A program made the position numbers and the translations under genes. A DNA stretch of 64,000 bases. Source: Arthrobacter sp. SW1 (GTDB taxonomy: Bacteria; Actinomycetota; Actinomycetes; Actinomycetales; Micrococcaceae). The stretch covers positions 310,001-374,000 of the forward strand of contig NZ_MJLT01000045.1 in NCBI RefSeq assembly GCF_001766675.1, in the 5' to 3' direction. The notes beneath the pieces are model-generated. The model had not been told where the DNA came from, did no database searches, and was given only the letters and a program-made list of their open reading frames with translations. Shown here in pieces: positions 45,067 through 52,503 of this stretch (positions are counted from its first letter, which is position 1; each line of letters opens with the position of its first letter).

Positions 45067-46127
45067 GCACTCAAACAAGCAACGAGGAACTGGAGCTGTC
45101 TGTGCTGGAGAACGACATCGCCGAGACGCCGTCTGCCGCCCAGGGAGTGGCATCGGGCCTGTCGGAGCCGCGCGCTGGGCTGATCGAAGATCAGCCGCGC
45201 GGCGAAGGGGCGGGGGCGGCAGGCGGCGTTTCGGGCCGTTTGAGCTCCTTGGACACGCTCGAGTCCGAGGCCATCCACATCATCCGTGAGGTTGTTGCCG
45301 AGTTCGAGCGTCCCGCGCTGCTGTTCTCCGGCGGCAAGGACTCCGTGGTCATGCTGCACCTGGCCACCAAGGCCTTCTGGCCGGGCAAGGTGCCGTTCCC
45401 GGTGCTGCACGTGGACACCGGCCACAACTTCCCCGAGGTCATCGACTTCCGCGACCGCACGGTGGAGCGCCTGGGACTGAAGCTCGTGGTGGGCTCCGTG
45501 CAGGAGTTCATCGACCGCGGCGAGCTCGCCGAGCGCGCCGATGGAACCCGCAACCCGCTGCAGACCGTGCCGCTGCTGGACGCCATCCAGCGCAACAAGT
45601 TCGACGCCGTCTTCGGCGGCGGCCGCCGCGACGAGGACAAGGCCCGCGCCAAGGAGCGCATCCTGTCCCTGCGCGACGAATTCGGCCAGTGGGACCCGCG
45701 CAACCAGCGCCCCGAGCTGTGGAACCTGTACAACGGCCGCCACACCGTGGGCCAGCACGTCCGCGCGTTCCCCATCAGCAACTGGACCGAGCTGGACGTG
45801 TGGCGTTACATCGAGCGCGAAGGCATCGAGCTGCCCAGCCTCTACTACGCCCACGAACGCGAAGTTTTCGCCCGTGATGGCATGTGGCGCGCAGTCGGCG
45901 AGGTCTCCCAGCCGCTGCCGCACGAGGAAGTCATCACCAAGCTGGTGCGCTACCGCACCGTGGGGGACATGTCCTGCACCGGCGCCGTCGAATCCGACGC
46001 GCGCACCGTGGCCGACGTCGTTGTCGAAGTCGCCGCCTCCACCCTCACCGAACGTGGCGCCACCCGCGCAGATGACCGCATCTCCGAGGCCGCCATGGAA
46101 GACCGCAAGAAGGATGGCTACTTCTAA
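45063..46127 (+). CDS. cysD: Sulfate adenylyltransferase subunit CysD
   Basis: A 354-residue PP-loop subunit: LLFSGGKDSVVMLHLATKAF, then VDTGHNFPEVIDFRD, GGRRDEDKARAKER and the C-terminal EAAMEDRKKDGYF typical of CysD. With CysN it forms APS from ATP and sulfate. Residues about 10-55 are an unusual low-complexity extension (ETPSAAQGVASGLSEPRAG) before the conserved LSSLDTLESEAIHI; this stretch encodes an inverted repeat at 45167-45203 and looks inserted. ATG 45063 overlaps the cysH stop. Confidence 0.94.
   Translation: MSTQTSNEELELSVLENDIAETPSAAQGVASGLSEPRAGLIEDQPRGEGAGAAGGVSGRLSSLDTLESEAIHIIREVVAEFERPALLFSGGKDSVVMLHLATKAFWPGKVPFPVLHVDTGHNFPEVIDFRDRTVERLGLKLVVGSVQEFIDRGELAERADGTRNPLQTVPLLDAIQRNKFDAVFGGGRRDEDKARAKERILSLRDEFGQWDPRNQRPELWNLYNGRHTVGQHVRAFPISNWTELDVWRYIEREGIELPSLYYAHEREVFARDGMWRAVGEVSQPLPHEEVITKLVRYRTVGDMSCTGAVESDARTVADVVVEVAASTLTERGATRADDRISEAAMEDRKKDGYF
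45167..45203. repeat. Inverted repeat within the 5' part of cysD
   Basis: Arms GCCGCGCG...GCTGATC (45167-45185) and GATCAGCCGCGCGGC (45189-45203) around GAA, with a CTGG bulge on the left. It falls in the extension that ordinary CysD proteins lack, consistent with a small repeat insertion that kept the frame. Confidence 0.55.
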
Positions 46128-47581
46128 TGATTTCGACAGGCTCAATCACCGGGGCGACAGGCTCAATCACCGGGGCGACAGGCTCAATCAACGAGAACCT
46201 GCGCGAATCCACCCTGTTCCGTTTCGCCACCGCCGGATCGGTCGACGACGGCAAGTCCACCCTGGTGGGCCGCCTCCTGCACGACTCCAAGGCGATCCTC
46301 GCGGACCAGCTCGACGCCGTCGCCCGCACCTCCGCGGATCGTGGCTTCGGCGGGGAAAAGGGCGGCATCGACCTCGCCCTCCTGACCGACGGCCTGCGCG
46401 CCGAGCGCGAACAGGGCATCACCATCGACGTCGCGTACCGCTACTTCGCCACGGACCGCCGCAGCTTCATCCTGGCCGACTGCCCGGGCCACGTGCAGTA
46501 CACCAAGAACACGGTGACCGGCGCGTCCACCGCGGATGCCGTCGTCGTGCTCATCGACGCCCGCAAGGGGGTCCTGGAGCAGACCCGCCGCCACCTGTCC
46601 GTGCTGCAGCTGCTGCGCGTCGCCCACGTGATCGTGGCCGTGAACAAGATCGACCTGGTCGATTTCAGCGAGGATGTCTTCCGCGCCATTGAGGCCGATG
46701 TGCAGCAGGTGGCGCGCGAGCTTGGGATCGGCACTGATGAATCAAATGCTGGCGGCGGCACCGATATCTTGGTCATCCCGGTGTCCGCGCTCGACGGCGA
46801 CAACGTGGTGGACCGCTCCGACCGCACCCCCTGGTATAGCGGCCCCGCCCTGCTGGAGGTCCTGGAGACGCTTCCGGCCGCCGATGAGCTGGAAAGCCAC
46901 CTGGAAAGCTTCCGTTTCCCCGTGCAGCTGGTCATCCGTCCGCAGGGTGCCTTGGCGCCGGATGCCGTGGCCGGCGGGCTCGACGTCGAAGCGTACCGGG
47001 ATTACCGCGCGTACGCCGGGCAGATCACCGAAGGTTCGGTGAAGGTGGGCGACCAGGTCACCGTGCTGAGCCCGGGCCACGAACCCCGGAACACGACCAT
47101 CACCGGCATCGATTTCGCAGGCAAGGAACTGCAGGAGGCTGCGGCCCCGCAGTCGGTGGCCATCCGCCTGGCCGAGGAGATCGACATTGCCCGCGGCGAC
47201 ACCATTGCCGCCGCCGGAACTGTCGCGGACAGCACCGCGGACCTGTATGCCTCCCTGTGCTGGCTGTCCCCGAAGCCGCTCCGCGAAGGCGCCAAGGTGC
47301 TGGTCAAGCACGGTACCCGTACCGTCCAGGCCCTGGTCCGCAACGTCAGCGGCAAGCTGGACCTCGGCACCTTCAAGGTGGAAGAAGCCTCCACCCTGGA
47401 GCTGAACGACATCGGCCACGCCCAGCTGCGCCTCGCCGCGCCGCTGCCGGTGGAGAACTACCTCCGCCACCGCCGCACGGGCGCGTTCCTGGTGATCGAT
47501 CCGCTGGACGGCAACACCCTTGCCGCGGGCCTGGTCAAGGACCACCCGGGCGACCACGAGGACGAGCGCTACGTCATCTGA
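46127..47581 (+). CDS. cysN: Sulfate adenylyltransferase GTPase subunit CysN
   Basis: A 484-residue GTPase that drives APS formation. G motifs: AGSVDDGKSTLVGRLLHDSK (G1), EQGITIDVAYRYF (G2), DCPGHVQYTKN (G3) and VNKIDLVDF (G4), followed by two beta-barrel domains. The ATG shares a base with the cysD stop (TAATG). The first 20 residues are two and a half copies of TGSITGA, encoded by 21-bp tandem repeats, before the normal start of the family (ENLRESTLFRFATAG). No fused APS kinase is present. An intrinsic terminator follows. Confidence 0.94.
   Translation: MISTGSITGATGSITGATGSINENLRESTLFRFATAGSVDDGKSTLVGRLLHDSKAILADQLDAVARTSADRGFGGEKGGIDLALLTDGLRAEREQGITIDVAYRYFATDRRSFILADCPGHVQYTKNTVTGASTADAVVVLIDARKGVLEQTRRHLSVLQLLRVAHVIVAVNKIDLVDFSEDVFRAIEADVQQVARELGIGTDESNAGGGTDILVIPVSALDGDNVVDRSDRTPWYSGPALLEVLETLPAADELESHLESFRFPVQLVIRPQGALAPDAVAGGLDVEAYRDYRAYAGQITEGSVKVGDQVTVLSPGHEPRNTTITGIDFAGKELQEAAAPQSVAIRLAEEIDIARGDTIAAAGTVADSTADLYASLCWLSPKPLREGAKVLVKHGTRTVQALVRNVSGKLDLGTFKVEEASTLELNDIGHAQLRLAAPLPVENYLRHRRTGAFLVIDPLDGNTLAAGLVKDHPGDHEDERYVI
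46131..46193 (+). repeat. 21-bp tandem repeat (family C) at the 5' end of cysN
   Basis: Units of 21 bases start at 46135 (GACAGGCTCAATCACCGGGG), 46156 and, partly, 46177, and are preceded by TTTC. Each unit encodes TGSITGA. The core CGACAGGCTC also occurs inside the siroheme synthase gene (58014-58037) and, in the form TTTCGACAGGCTT, at 22165-22177 between genes. Confidence 0.85.
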
Positions 47582-47614
47582 GGTTTATGCGCCTTGAAAG
47601 GTGCCGCTCATAGA

Positions 47615-47678
47615 CCGCAGCCCGTTTGCGGAACCGGAACCACAAGGCTCCGGAATCGCGGACGGGCTGCGGTTTTTT
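47615..47678 (+). terminator. Intrinsic terminator of the sulfate-assimilation operon
   Basis: CCGCAGCCCGT (47615-47625) pairs with ACGGGCTGCGG (47662-47672), followed by TTTTTTG. The 36-base loop contains a smaller GGAACCGGAACC-type structure. It ends the sir-cysH-cysD-cysN transcript. Confidence 0.75.
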
Positions 47679-47683
47679 GTTCC

Positions 47684-47712
47684 TTGACGCCCAGACATCG
47701 GATGTTTATGCT
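47684..47712 (+). promoter_or_regulatory. Promoter of the glycosidase-fucosidase pair
   Basis: TTGACG (47684-47689), a 17-base spacer and TATGCT (47707-47712) make the best consensus promoter in the window. The start codon is 69 bases further on, with GGGGAG four bases upstream of it. Confidence 0.65.
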
Positions 47713-47780
47713 CGTGCTGAGCTGCGTGGAATCGACGCGGTGAACTGACGCAGTGACATGCCGATCCAGCGGGGAGCCGA

Positions 47781-49068
47781 ATGCAGGACAACGACGCCCG
47801 GAAGGCCCGCCCGCTCAGGCTGGGCGCCAACTACACCCCCAGTCGCGGCTGGTTCCACAGCTGGCAGGACTTCGACGCCGACGAGGTCCGCCGCGACCTC
47901 GAATCCATCGCAAAGCTCGGGCTGGACCACATCCGGGTCTTCCCGCTCTGGCCCGAACTGCAGCCGTCCCGCAGCCTGATCCGCCGCAAGACCGTGGAGG
48001 ACGTGGGCACGGTGGTGGACGTGGCCGCCGAGTTCGGGCTGGATGCGAGCGTGGACGTGCTGCAGGGGCACTTGTCCAGCTTCGACTTCCTGCCGGCCTG
48101 GCTGCATAGCTGGCACCGCCGCAACATGTTCACGGATCCGGACGTCGTGGCCGCGGAAGCTGAACTGCTGCGGGCCCTGGCCGCGGAACTCTCCGGCCGG
48201 TCCAACGCCCTGGGCCTCACCATCGGCAACGAAACCAACCAGTTCGCCGCACCGTGGCACCCGGACCCGCACCGGCTCTCCAGCGAAGAAGCCGGCAGCT
48301 GGCTCGGCACCCTCCTGGGCGCCGCGAAAGAGGCCTGGCCCGCAGGAACCCACCAGCATTCCTTCGATGACTCGGCGCTCTTCAAGGAGGACATGCCGTT
48401 CACGCCGCGGCACGCGGCCACCCTTGGTGACCTCAGCACCGTGCATTCCTGGGTGTTCGGCGGCGCAGGGGCAGCGCTACGGCGAACGGCACCCCGCGCT
48501 GGTCCATTTCGCCGACTACCTGGTGCAGTTCGTCACGGCCTTCGCCGCGGATCCGGCCCGCCCCGTCTGGGTCCAGGAAGTCGGCGCACCCGCCCCGTGG
48601 GTCGCCGCCGGGGACGCCGCGGACTTCGCCACCGCCACGGTGCGCCACCTCGCAGGCAATCCGAACCTCTGGGGCATCACCTGGTGGTGCTCGCACGATG
48701 TCAGCCGGGACCTTGCCGATTTCCCCGAGCTTGAATACTCGCTCGGCCTGCTGGACAGCAGCCGCAAGCCCAAGCCCGCCGGGCTGGCCCTGGCCGGACT
48801 CATCGGCGAGCTGCGCAGCTCACCACCTGCCGCCGTCGTGCCGGGCAGTTCAGTACACAAAACCGCCATGGTCATAGCGCTCGACGACGAACACAGCACC
48901 GCGGGCCGCAGCCGTTACGGCGTCACGGGGGAGTTCTTCGACGCATGGCTGCAGGCCGCCGTCGACGGTGAACCGCCCGCGCTGGTGCTGGAAAGCCGCG
49001 CCACGGACCCCGCCTACCTCGCCGCCCGCGGCATCACCAGCCTCATCGGCAGCCCCCTCCGAAAGTGA
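47781..49068 (+). pseudogene. GH5-like glycoside hydrolase gene with a single-base frameshift
   Basis: The first frame (47781 to about 48458) encodes a TIM-barrel glycosidase start: LGANYTPSRGWFHSWQDF, LDHIRVFPLWPELQPS and LTIGNETNQFAAPWH with the putative acid/base Glu. The homology then continues one frame over, from 48460, as AAQGQRYGERHPALVHFADY, PVWVQEVGAPAPWV (putative nucleophile Glu) and WGITWWCSHDVSRDLADF to TGA 49068. Removing one G near 48459 restores a 428-residue protein. Both catalytic Glu segments are intact, so this is either a recent mutation or a sequencing error. The end overlaps the fucosidase start (GTGA). Substrate uncertain, perhaps a mannan-type glycan. Confidence 0.7.
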
Positions 49069-50333
49069 GTCCCATGCATTCCCTCAAGGCCACCCCCGAG
49101 CAGCTCGCCTGGCAAGCAGACCGCATGGGCGTCTTCTTCCATTTCGGCATCAACACCTTCCACGGCAAGGAATGGAGCGACGGCACCCTTCCTGCGCAGT
49201 CCTTCAACCCCACGGAACTCGACGCCGAACAGTGGGTCCGCACCGCGAAAGAAGCCGGCGCGAAGTACGTGGTGCTCACCACCAAGCACCACGACGGTTT
49301 CTGCCTGTGGCCCACCGCGCTCACGGAGTACTCGGTGGCGTCGTCGCCGTGGAAGGACGGCAAGGGCGATGTGGTGGCGGAGGTCGCCGCGGCATGCCGG
49401 AAGCTCGGCGTGAAGCTGGGCCTCTACCTGTCGCCGTGGGACCGGAACGCGGAGTGCTACGCCGATTCGAAGGCGTACGACGAGTTCTACCTTGGCCAGT
49501 TGCGGGAACTGTGCAGCAACTACGGGCAGCTCCACGAGCTCTGGTTCGACGGCGCCGGCTCCGAAGGCCACGAATACGACTGGGCACGGATCGCGGCCCT
49601 CATCGAAGAACTGCAGCCCGGTGCCATGGTCTTCAACATGGGCCGCCCCACCATCCGCTGGGTGGGCAACGAGGACGGCCTGGCCGCGGATCCCGTGGAG
49701 TACGTGGTGGAGCAGACGGATTTCTCCAACTACACCGTGGTGACCACCAAACTTGAAGAGGCCCTGTACCTGCCTCCCGAATGCGATGTCTCCATCCGCC
49801 CCGGCTGGTTCTGGCACGCGGACCAGGAGCCCAAGACCCTGGAGCACCTGCTGGCCATCTACTACCGTTCGGTGGGCCTGGGCGCGAATCTCCTCCTCAA
49901 CCTGCCGCCGGACACCCGCGGCCTGCTCCCGGAGGAGGACGTGCGGCGCGTGCGGGAATTCGGCGCCGAGGTCACCCGCCGCTTCGGCTCGCCGTTGCCG
50001 GCTGCCGTGCGAGAGCTGGGGAAGGGGCGCTGGGAATTGGACTTCGGTGAGCCTGTCACGATCGACCACCTCCTGCTCGCCGAAGACCTCTCCGACGGCC
50101 AACGCGTGCGCGGCCACCGTGTCCTGTCCGACGACGGCCTGCTTGCCGCCGGGAAAACCATCGGCTCCCAGCGCATCCACGCCTTCCCGGCCGCCACAGT
50201 GCAGCGGCTCACCGTGGAGCTGGAAGCCGTCGACGGCGCCCGGCTGGCCGCCGTCGACGGCTTCCGGACCGGTGCCGAAAGCATCCCGGAGGTCGCCTAC
50301 TTGGCGCCCACCGACTACCCGGAAGATCACTGA
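49065..50333 (+). CDS. Alpha-L-fucosidase, GH29 family, intracellular
   Basis: A 422-residue GH29 enzyme without signal peptide. Motifs: MGVFFHFGINTFHGKEW, KYVVLTTKHHDGFCLWPT, GLYLSPWDRNAECYADS and, for the nucleophile region, LHELWFDGAGSEGHEYDW; the C-terminus adds a small beta domain (WELDFGEPVTIDHLLLAED). GTG 49065 overlaps the preceding stop. It would remove fucose from glycans or oligosaccharides taken up by the cell. The neighbouring frameshifted glycosidase presumably acted on the same substrate. Confidence 0.85.
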   Translation: MSPMHSLKATPEQLAWQADRMGVFFHFGINTFHGKEWSDGTLPAQSFNPTELDAEQWVRTAKEAGAKYVVLTTKHHDGFCLWPTALTEYSVASSPWKDGKGDVVAEVAAACRKLGVKLGLYLSPWDRNAECYADSKAYDEFYLGQLRELCSNYGQLHELWFDGAGSEGHEYDWARIAALIEELQPGAMVFNMGRPTIRWVGNEDGLAADPVEYVVEQTDFSNYTVVTTKLEEALYLPPECDVSIRPGWFWHADQEPKTLEHLLAIYYRSVGLGANLLLNLPPDTRGLLPEEDVRRVREFGAEVTRRFGSPLPAAVRELGKGRWELDFGEPVTIDHLLLAEDLSDGQRVRGHRVLSDDGLLAAGKTIGSQRIHAFPAATVQRLTVELEAVDGARLAAVDGFRTGAESIPEVAYLAPTDYPEDH

Positions 50334-50348
50334 ACCGGCACCCGTATG

Positions 50349-50428
50349 TGACGCTGCATGAAGTTGCGTGACCCCCGGTTTCCATGCCGTTGAACGGCAA
50401 ACAGGCCAGTCCCTACTGTGAATCCATG
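50349..50428 (+). promoter_or_regulatory. Conserved sulfur-gene promoter, copy C (ssu leader)
   Basis: An 80-base block starting with TGACG (50349) and ending at the ATG 50426-50428. GTTTCC is at 50378-50383, -35 TTGAAC at 50390-50395, the spacer 18 bases and -10 TACTGT at 50414-50419, six bases before the ATG. All positions match copies A and B. Here the ATG opens a short Cys-containing ORF rather than the transporter gene. Confidence 0.75.
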
Positions 50429-50482
50429 ACCACGATGGACTGGTCCTTGCCTGCCCTTTACGGGCGATGTTGCGGGACCTGA
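50426..50482 (+). CDS. Leaderless 18-residue Cys-Cys leader peptide upstream of ssuA
   Basis: ATG at 50426 is exactly where transcription should begin, six bases after the -10 TACTGT. It opens an 18-codon ORF, MTTMDWSLPALYGRCCGT, stop TGA 50480-50482, 42 bases before ssuA. Two adjacent Cys codons (TGT TGC, 50468-50473) are the 15th and 16th codons. Leaderless polycysteine short ORFs are known in mycobacteria as cysteine-responsive attenuators of sulfur operons, where ribosome stalling on Cys codons alters expression downstream. Context (sulfonate uptake) and geometry fit that model. Translation is not proven. Confidence 0.7.
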   Translation: MTTMDWSLPALYGRCCGT

Positions 50483-50502
50483 TTTTTCAGCCCCAACCCG
50501 CA
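50471..50502 (+). promoter_or_regulatory. Hairpin after the leader peptide, candidate attenuator
   Basis: TGCGGG (50471-50476) pairs with CCCGCA (50497-50502); inside it CTGA-TTTT-TCAG forms a second small stem. The second Cys codon is part of the left arm, so a ribosome stalled there would prevent pairing. Separately, TCCTT at 50444-50448 could pair with the ssuA ribosome site AAGGA (50512-50516). Confidence 0.5.
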
Positions 50503-50524
50503 CCATCTTCAAAGGAAACCTCCC

Positions 50525-51673
50525 ATGTCACAGACCCCTGAGTCTTCGCAGCCATCAAGCGGCACCGTCCGCATCGTCGCCGGACAGAACCCCAAGCCCA
50601 AGGCCGGCCGCGGCCTCAAGGTCGGCATCGCCGTCGGACTCGCCCTGCTGATCGGCGCGGGCGCGGCCGTCGCCTCCGTCGTTGCGGGCAACGGCAACGC
50701 GGCACCGGCCGCGGCCCCGTCACCCGCCACCGAACTCAAGCTCGGCTACTTCGGCAACGTCACGCACGCTCCCGCACTGGTGGGCGTCAGCAAGGGCCTG
50801 ATCGCCAAGGAACTGGGCAGCACCAAGCTCAGCACCCAGACCTTCAACGCGGGCCCCGCCGCGATCGAAGCCCTCAACGCCGGCGCCATCGACGCCACGT
50901 ACATCGGGCCCAACCCGGCCATCAACTCCTTCGTCAAGAGCAACGGCGAATCCATCCGCATCATCGCGGGCGCAGCAGCCGGCGGTGCACAGTTGGTGGT
51001 CAAGCCGGGAATCAACTCCGCGGCGGACCTCAAGGGCAAGACCCTCGCCTCCCCGCAGCTCGGCGGCACGCAGGACGTCGCCCTCCGGGCTTGGCTGCTG
51101 AAGCAGGGCTACAAGACCTCCACGGACGGCAGCGGCGACGTCAACATCAACCCCACGGAGAACGCCCAGTCCCTGAAGCTCTTCCAGGACGGAAAGATCG
51201 ACGGCGCGTGGGTACCCGAGCCCTGGGCCTCCCGCCTGGTGCTCCAGGCCGGCGGCAAGGTGCTGGTGGACGAGAAGGAGCTGTGGGAAAAGGGCGAGTT
51301 CGTCACCACCGTGCTGATCGTGAACAAGAAATTCGCCACCGAGCACCCGGAGACCGTCAAGGCACTCCTGAAGGGCCATGTTGAATCCGTGAAGTGGCTG
51401 AACTCCGCGCCGGCCGATGAAAAGGCCTCCGTGATCAATGCGGCGCTCAAGGACAGCGCCGGCAAGCCGCTGGCCGCGGACGTGATCGCCCGCTCCCTGA
51501 AGAACATCACGTACACCACCGACCCCCTGGCCGGCACGTACAAGAAGCTCCTGCAGGACGGCGTGGACGCCGGAACCACCAAGCAGGCGGACATCAACGG
51601 GATCTTCGACCTCCGCGGCCTCAACGAGGTCACCGGGACGAAGACCTCGGCAGCCGGCCTTGGTGCGGACTGA
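50525..51673 (+). CDS. ssuA: Sulfonate ABC transporter binding protein (SsuA-like)
   Basis: A 382-residue NMT1/SsuA-type solute-binding protein. Unusually the N-terminus is a cytosolic tail of about 30 residues, then one membrane segment (VGIAVGLALLIGAGAAVASV) with no lipobox Cys, so it is probably membrane-tethered. Binding-domain motifs: KLGYFGNVTHAPALVGVSKG, GAIDATYIGPNPAIN, KGKTLASPQLGGTQDVALRA and DGKIDGAWVPEPWASRL. AAAGGA lies eight bases before the ATG. First large gene of an ssuABC operon behind the Cys leader. Aliphatic sulfonates are the likely substrate; nitrate or taurine are less likely given the sulfur promoter. Confidence 0.85.
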   Translation: MSQTPESSQPSSGTVRIVAGQNPKPKAGRGLKVGIAVGLALLIGAGAAVASVVAGNGNAAPAAAPSPATELKLGYFGNVTHAPALVGVSKGLIAKELGSTKLSTQTFNAGPAAIEALNAGAIDATYIGPNPAINSFVKSNGESIRIIAGAAAGGAQLVVKPGINSAADLKGKTLASPQLGGTQDVALRAWLLKQGYKTSTDGSGDVNINPTENAQSLKLFQDGKIDGAWVPEPWASRLVLQAGGKVLVDEKELWEKGEFVTTVLIVNKKFATEHPETVKALLKGHVESVKWLNSAPADEKASVINAALKDSAGKPLAADVIARSLKNITYTTDPLAGTYKKLLQDGVDAGTTKQADINGIFDLRGLNEVTGTKTSAAGLGAD

Positions 51674-51689
51674 CACCACGACCGACCAC

Positions 51690-51724
51690 GTTGCCGGCCC
51701 GGGCACACCGCCCGGGCCGGCAAC
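51690..51724 (+). promoter_or_regulatory. Intercistronic hairpin between ssuA and ssuB
   Basis: A perfect 15-bp GC-rich stem, arms GTTGCCGGCCCGGGC (51690-51704) and GCCCGGGCCGGCAAC (51710-51724), with a 5-base loop and no T tract. It probably tunes the ratio of binding protein to ATPase and permease. Confidence 0.7.
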
Positions 51725-51759
51725 ACCAGCAAACAGCAAGCAACGCAAAGGACGGGACC

Positions 51760-52503
51760 ATGCCAGTCGTACTGGAACATCTGGGTAAACGCTTCGGCGA
51801 CGGCGCCCCGGTGCTGGACGACGTCAACGCCACCATCGCGAAGGGCGAGTTCGTCGCGCTCCTCGGTGCCTCCGGCTGCGGCAAGTCCACCTTGCTGAAC
51901 ATCCTCGCCGGACTGGAACAGCCGACGTCGGGCGCCCTGGAAGTGCCGGCCGACGGCGCCGCCTTCATGTTCCAGGACTCCGCCCTCTTCCCGTGGCTGA
52001 CCGCCCGGGCCAACATCGAACTTGCCCTGCAGCTGGCCGACAAGAACGCCGGCAAGCGCAGCAGCAAGGCCGAGCGCAGCGCCCGCGCCACCGAGCTGCT
52101 GGAGCTGGTGCACCTGGGCGGGGCCGGGGACAAGCGCCCCCACGAACTCTCAGGCGGCATGCGCCAGCGCGTGGCACTGGCGCGTTCGCTGGCGCAGGAC
52201 CGGCAGCTGCTCCTCATGGACGAACCCTTCGCCGCGCTGGACGCCATCACCCGCGACCTCCTGCACGATGAACTGGAACGGATCTGGAAGGAAACCGGCC
52301 GGACCATCGTGTTCGTGACGCACAATGTGCGCGAAGCCGTGCGCCTGGGCCAGCGCGTCCTGCTGCTGTCCTCCCGCCCGGGCCGTGTGGTGGCCGAATG
52401 GGACGTCACCGAAGAACACCGTACCGACGCGGGCCGGGCCGGGGAACTGACCGCGACCATTACCCGCCGCCTGCGCGAGGAGATCCGCCGCCATGCCAAC
52501 TGA
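51760..52503 (+). CDS. ssuB: Sulfonate ABC transporter ATPase (SsuB-like)
   Basis: A 247-residue ABC ATPase of the nitrate/sulfonate/taurine class: Walker A LGASGCGKSTLLNILAGLEQ, FMFQDSALFPWLTA, signature LSGGMRQRVALARSL, LLLMDEPFAALDAITRDLLH and VFVTHNVREAVRLGQ. ATG 51760 has AAAGGA eight bases upstream; a longer in-frame start would include the hairpin. It overlaps ssuC by 11 bases. Confidence 0.9.
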   Translation: MPVVLEHLGKRFGDGAPVLDDVNATIAKGEFVALLGASGCGKSTLLNILAGLEQPTSGALEVPADGAAFMFQDSALFPWLTARANIELALQLADKNAGKRSSKAERSARATELLELVHLGGAGDKRPHELSGGMRQRVALARSLAQDRQLLLMDEPFAALDAITRDLLHDELERIWKETGRTIVFVTHNVREAVRLGQRVLLLSSRPGRVVAEWDVTEEHRTDAGRAGELTATITRRLREEIRRHAN

